NCBI GenBank assembly: GCA_029961685.1
Contig: JARWKL010000015.1
Location: 15,250,801 to 15,314,800, forward strand
Direction of reading: 5' to 3'
Length of the DNA: 64,000 bases
Source: Aristolochia californica
Lineage: Eukaryota; Streptophyta; Magnoliopsida; Piperales; Aristolochiaceae
The position numbers and the translations under genes are program-made. The notes under the pieces are model-generated. The model saw only the letters and a list, made by a program, of their open reading frames with translations. It was not told the origin of the DNA and made no database searches. Positions 61,801 through 64,000 of the stretch are shown here, in pieces. The stretch's first letter is position 1. Each line of letters starts with the position of its first letter.

Positions 61801-62566
61801 TTTGATTGATTAATGATGCGTAATGGCTATAATTTTTGTTAGAAATGACAAATGGTTAGAGAGTCAACACTCAGTTAAAAATTCCTCGCCCCCCGTTTTT
61901 CGATGAATGTAAAACCTAATATATAAAAAACCAAAAGAGTTTACAATTACTAAAAATCACAGATAATTTTTGGAATTATCTCTCAACATTTTGATTTTGG
62001 ATGTTCAATTTTTTTTTCAATACAAACTTGTGTTTTCATTCTCGCTTTTTTCTTGTAAAGAAAAAATGATAAGTCAAATCGATCACTACAAAATGAAAAT
62101 TTTAGAGTTTATGTATGCATAAAATTGAAAATTATAATAAATGTAAGTGAAGAAAAAAATTTCATGCACTAGAAATGAACTCCAAAGTTTTTGTTATCCA
62201 TGTTTGAGAAATTCCACTAGTACATCCTCTATTAGCATAGAAATTTATAAGCAAGAGATTTCTAGTTGATCCAAACATGTTTCAAATATGGATATGCATG
62301 CCTAAAACATGTTGAAGATGCAAATGACCTAATGACCAAAAAATTTCAAGGAGAAGAAAAAATTAAATTTTCAAGTGAACTTACGGTGGGATATTCACCC
62401 ATGCCAAACAACCCACTTTCTTCCCATTTAAAAAAAGCTGACCTAACAATCATATATCATCGTAAAGGTTTTGATCGATTAATGATGCTTAATGGAAATA
62501 ATTTTTGTTAGAAATGACTTATGGTTTGGGAGACAACGCTTAGTTAAAATAGACAACCCTCTTCCC

Positions 62567-62567
<1 letters not shown>

Positions 62568-62604
<37 letters not shown>
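62568..62604 (-). repeat. C37 homopolymer (right arm)
   Basis: Mirrors G22 at 16029-16050. Confidence 0.85.
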
Positions 62605-64000
62605 TTTTCCTATGATTGAATAACCTAATATATAAAAAAACTAAAAGTGTTTACAATCCCAAAAAATCTCAAATACTTTTTGGAATTATCTCTCTCTACA
62701 TTTGTGTATTTCCATTTTGGATGTTCAATTTTTTTCAAATCCAAACTTGAGTTTTCACTCTTCCTTTTCTCTCGTAAACAAAAAGATAAGGCAAATAGAT
62801 CACCACAAAATTAAAATTTTAGAGTTTACGCATGCAAAAAATTGAAAACTACTATAAAAGTAAGTGAAGAAAATTTTTTCACGCTAAAATAATGAATACC
62901 AAAGTTTTGTTATCTAAGTTTGGGAAATTCCACTAGTACAACACATAATAGCTTGGAATTTTATAAGAAAGAGATTTGTAATTGATCCTAACAAGATTTA
63001 AATATGGATATGCATGCCTGGCACATGTTAAAGATGTAAATGACCTAATGATTCAAAAATTTCAAGGAGTAGAAAAAATTAAATTCTCAAGTTAATGTGT
63101 GGTGGGATATTTACCAGGGCCAAACAACCCACTTTTTGCCTATTTACAAAAAGCTGACCTAACGATCATAGATCATCGTGAAGGTTCTGATTGATTTTGG
63201 TTATAATTTTGGTTAGAAATGACTTATAGTTTGGGAGTCAAACTCAGTTTAAAAAGCCTTGCCCCCCATTTTCCAATGATTGCAAAACCTAATATATAAA
63301 AAACTACAAGAGTTTACAATCTCTAAAATTCACAGATACTTTTGGAATTATCTCTCTCACCATTTGTGCATTTCAATTTTGGATGTTCAATTTTTTTTCA
63401 AATCCAAACTTGAGTTTTCACTCTCCCATTTTACTCGTATACAAAAAAGAAAGGCATATAGATCACAAGAAAATGAAAATTATAGAGTTTATGTATGCAA
63501 AAAATTGAAAACTATAATAAATGTAAGTGAAGAAAAACTTTTCACGAGCTAAAAATGAACACCAAAGATTTTGTTATCCGTGTTTGGGAAATTCCACTAG
63601 TACAACCCCTAATAGCATTGAATTTTATAAGAAAGAGATTTCTAATTGATCGTAACATGTTTCAAATGTGGATATGCGTGCCTGAAACATGTTGAAGATG
63701 CAAATGACCTAATGACATAGAAAATTTCAAGGAGTAGAAAAAAATAAATTCTCAAATTAACTTGCGGTGGGATATTCATTCGATCCAACCAACCCACTTT
63801 TTTCCCATATAAAAAATGCTGACCTAACAGTCATAGATCATCGTAAAGGTTTTGATCGATTAATGAAGTGTAACAGTAATATTTTTTATTTAAAATGGCT
63901 TATGGTTTGGGAGTCAACACTAAGTTAAAATTCCCTCGCCCCCCCTTTTCCAATCATTGCATAACCTAATATATAAAAAACACAAAGATTTTACAATCCT

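Larger units (their letters stand above)
45275..64000 (-). repeat. Right arm of giant inverted duplication
   Basis: Reverse-complement partner of 14014-33331. It contains, in mirror order, part of gag B, LTR B, gag A, LTR A and the satellite in minus polarity. Shared private features include the same truncated satellite units (48885 mirrors 29720) and the same local 60-bp duplication (51475-51590 mirrors 27012-27130). These show that the arms are copies of one locus rather than independently similar arrays. The arm continues past the end of the window. Confidence 0.95.
46701..64000 (-). repeat. Satellite array in minus polarity (right palindrome arm)
   Basis: The same ~676-bp monomers as in the left arm, reverse-complemented and colinear with it, no gene. 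For example the reading at 47070-47276 mirrors 31536-31330, 51863-52057 mirrors 26765-26571, and 62266-62511 mirrors 16348-16103. Differences are scattered base changes, different C-run lengths, the 58775 replacement and one missing unit near 62750. Short open frames that seem conserved between arms are simply the mirrored repeat. Confidence 0.95.

Noticed and set aside
14014..64000. The mirror being a pure assembly duplicate of one sequence
   Set aside because: The arms differ by scattered substitutions, several homopolymer lengths, a 35-base replacement and a 614-bp unit, and the spacer is unique on both sides. A mis-join of two similar haplotypes cannot be excluded without reads, so it is kept as a caveat.

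Overview
This is plant nuclear DNA, almost certainly heterochromatin. The evidence is a long array of AT-rich tandem satellite units of about 676 bp, together with degenerate Ty3/gypsy retrotransposons that carry initiator-tRNA-Met-type primer sites (TGGTATCAGAGC), plant TATAAATAG promoters in their LTRs and C-terminal chromodomains. No cellular gene, rRNA, tRNA, CRISPR array or bacterial-style operon is visible. The species cannot be named from the sequence.

Layout. 1-31905: satellite units in + polarity (about 45 by counting one internal landmark), interrupted by a 5'-truncated gypsy pol+LTR fragment (about 2500-3957, minus strand) and a clean solo LTR with a TTCAT target-site duplication (8379-9019). 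31906-33331: a nest in which the 5' LTR and 5' gag of element A are interrupted by the 5' LTR and 5' gag of its relative, element B. 33332-41637: a + strand chromovirus block made of a pol without its 5' end (C), a shared LTR, a scrambled internal region D and a final LTR. 41641-45981: element B again, on the minus strand and LTR to LTR but with a deleted integrase. 45982-46700: the A fragment on the minus strand. 46701-64000: satellite in minus polarity.

The main structural result is that the window is one giant inverted duplication. The left arm (14014-33331) is mirrored by the right arm (64000-45275). The mirror includes every satellite truncation I checked, the A insertion and the exact B-into-A insertion point. 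Arms are about 99% identical where compared by hand. The right arm runs off the window, so the true palindrome is longer. The spacer is about 11.9 kb. The arms differ by small substitutions, by G/C homopolymer lengths, and by one satellite unit (614 bp) missing from the right arm.

The satellite has a higher-order structure: three monomer subtypes tend to follow each other in the order 1-2-3, giving a period of about 2.03 kb. Each monomer has a G-rich spot at a fixed position that has expanded into runs of up to 50 G/C, with different lengths in the two arms. None of the retroelements is intact. They carry in-frame TAG stops, frameshifts and large deletions. Several unusual features (coding minisatellites, GC-rich repeats in LTRs, a gag start codon inside an LTR, a pure-G polypurine tract) are listed separately.
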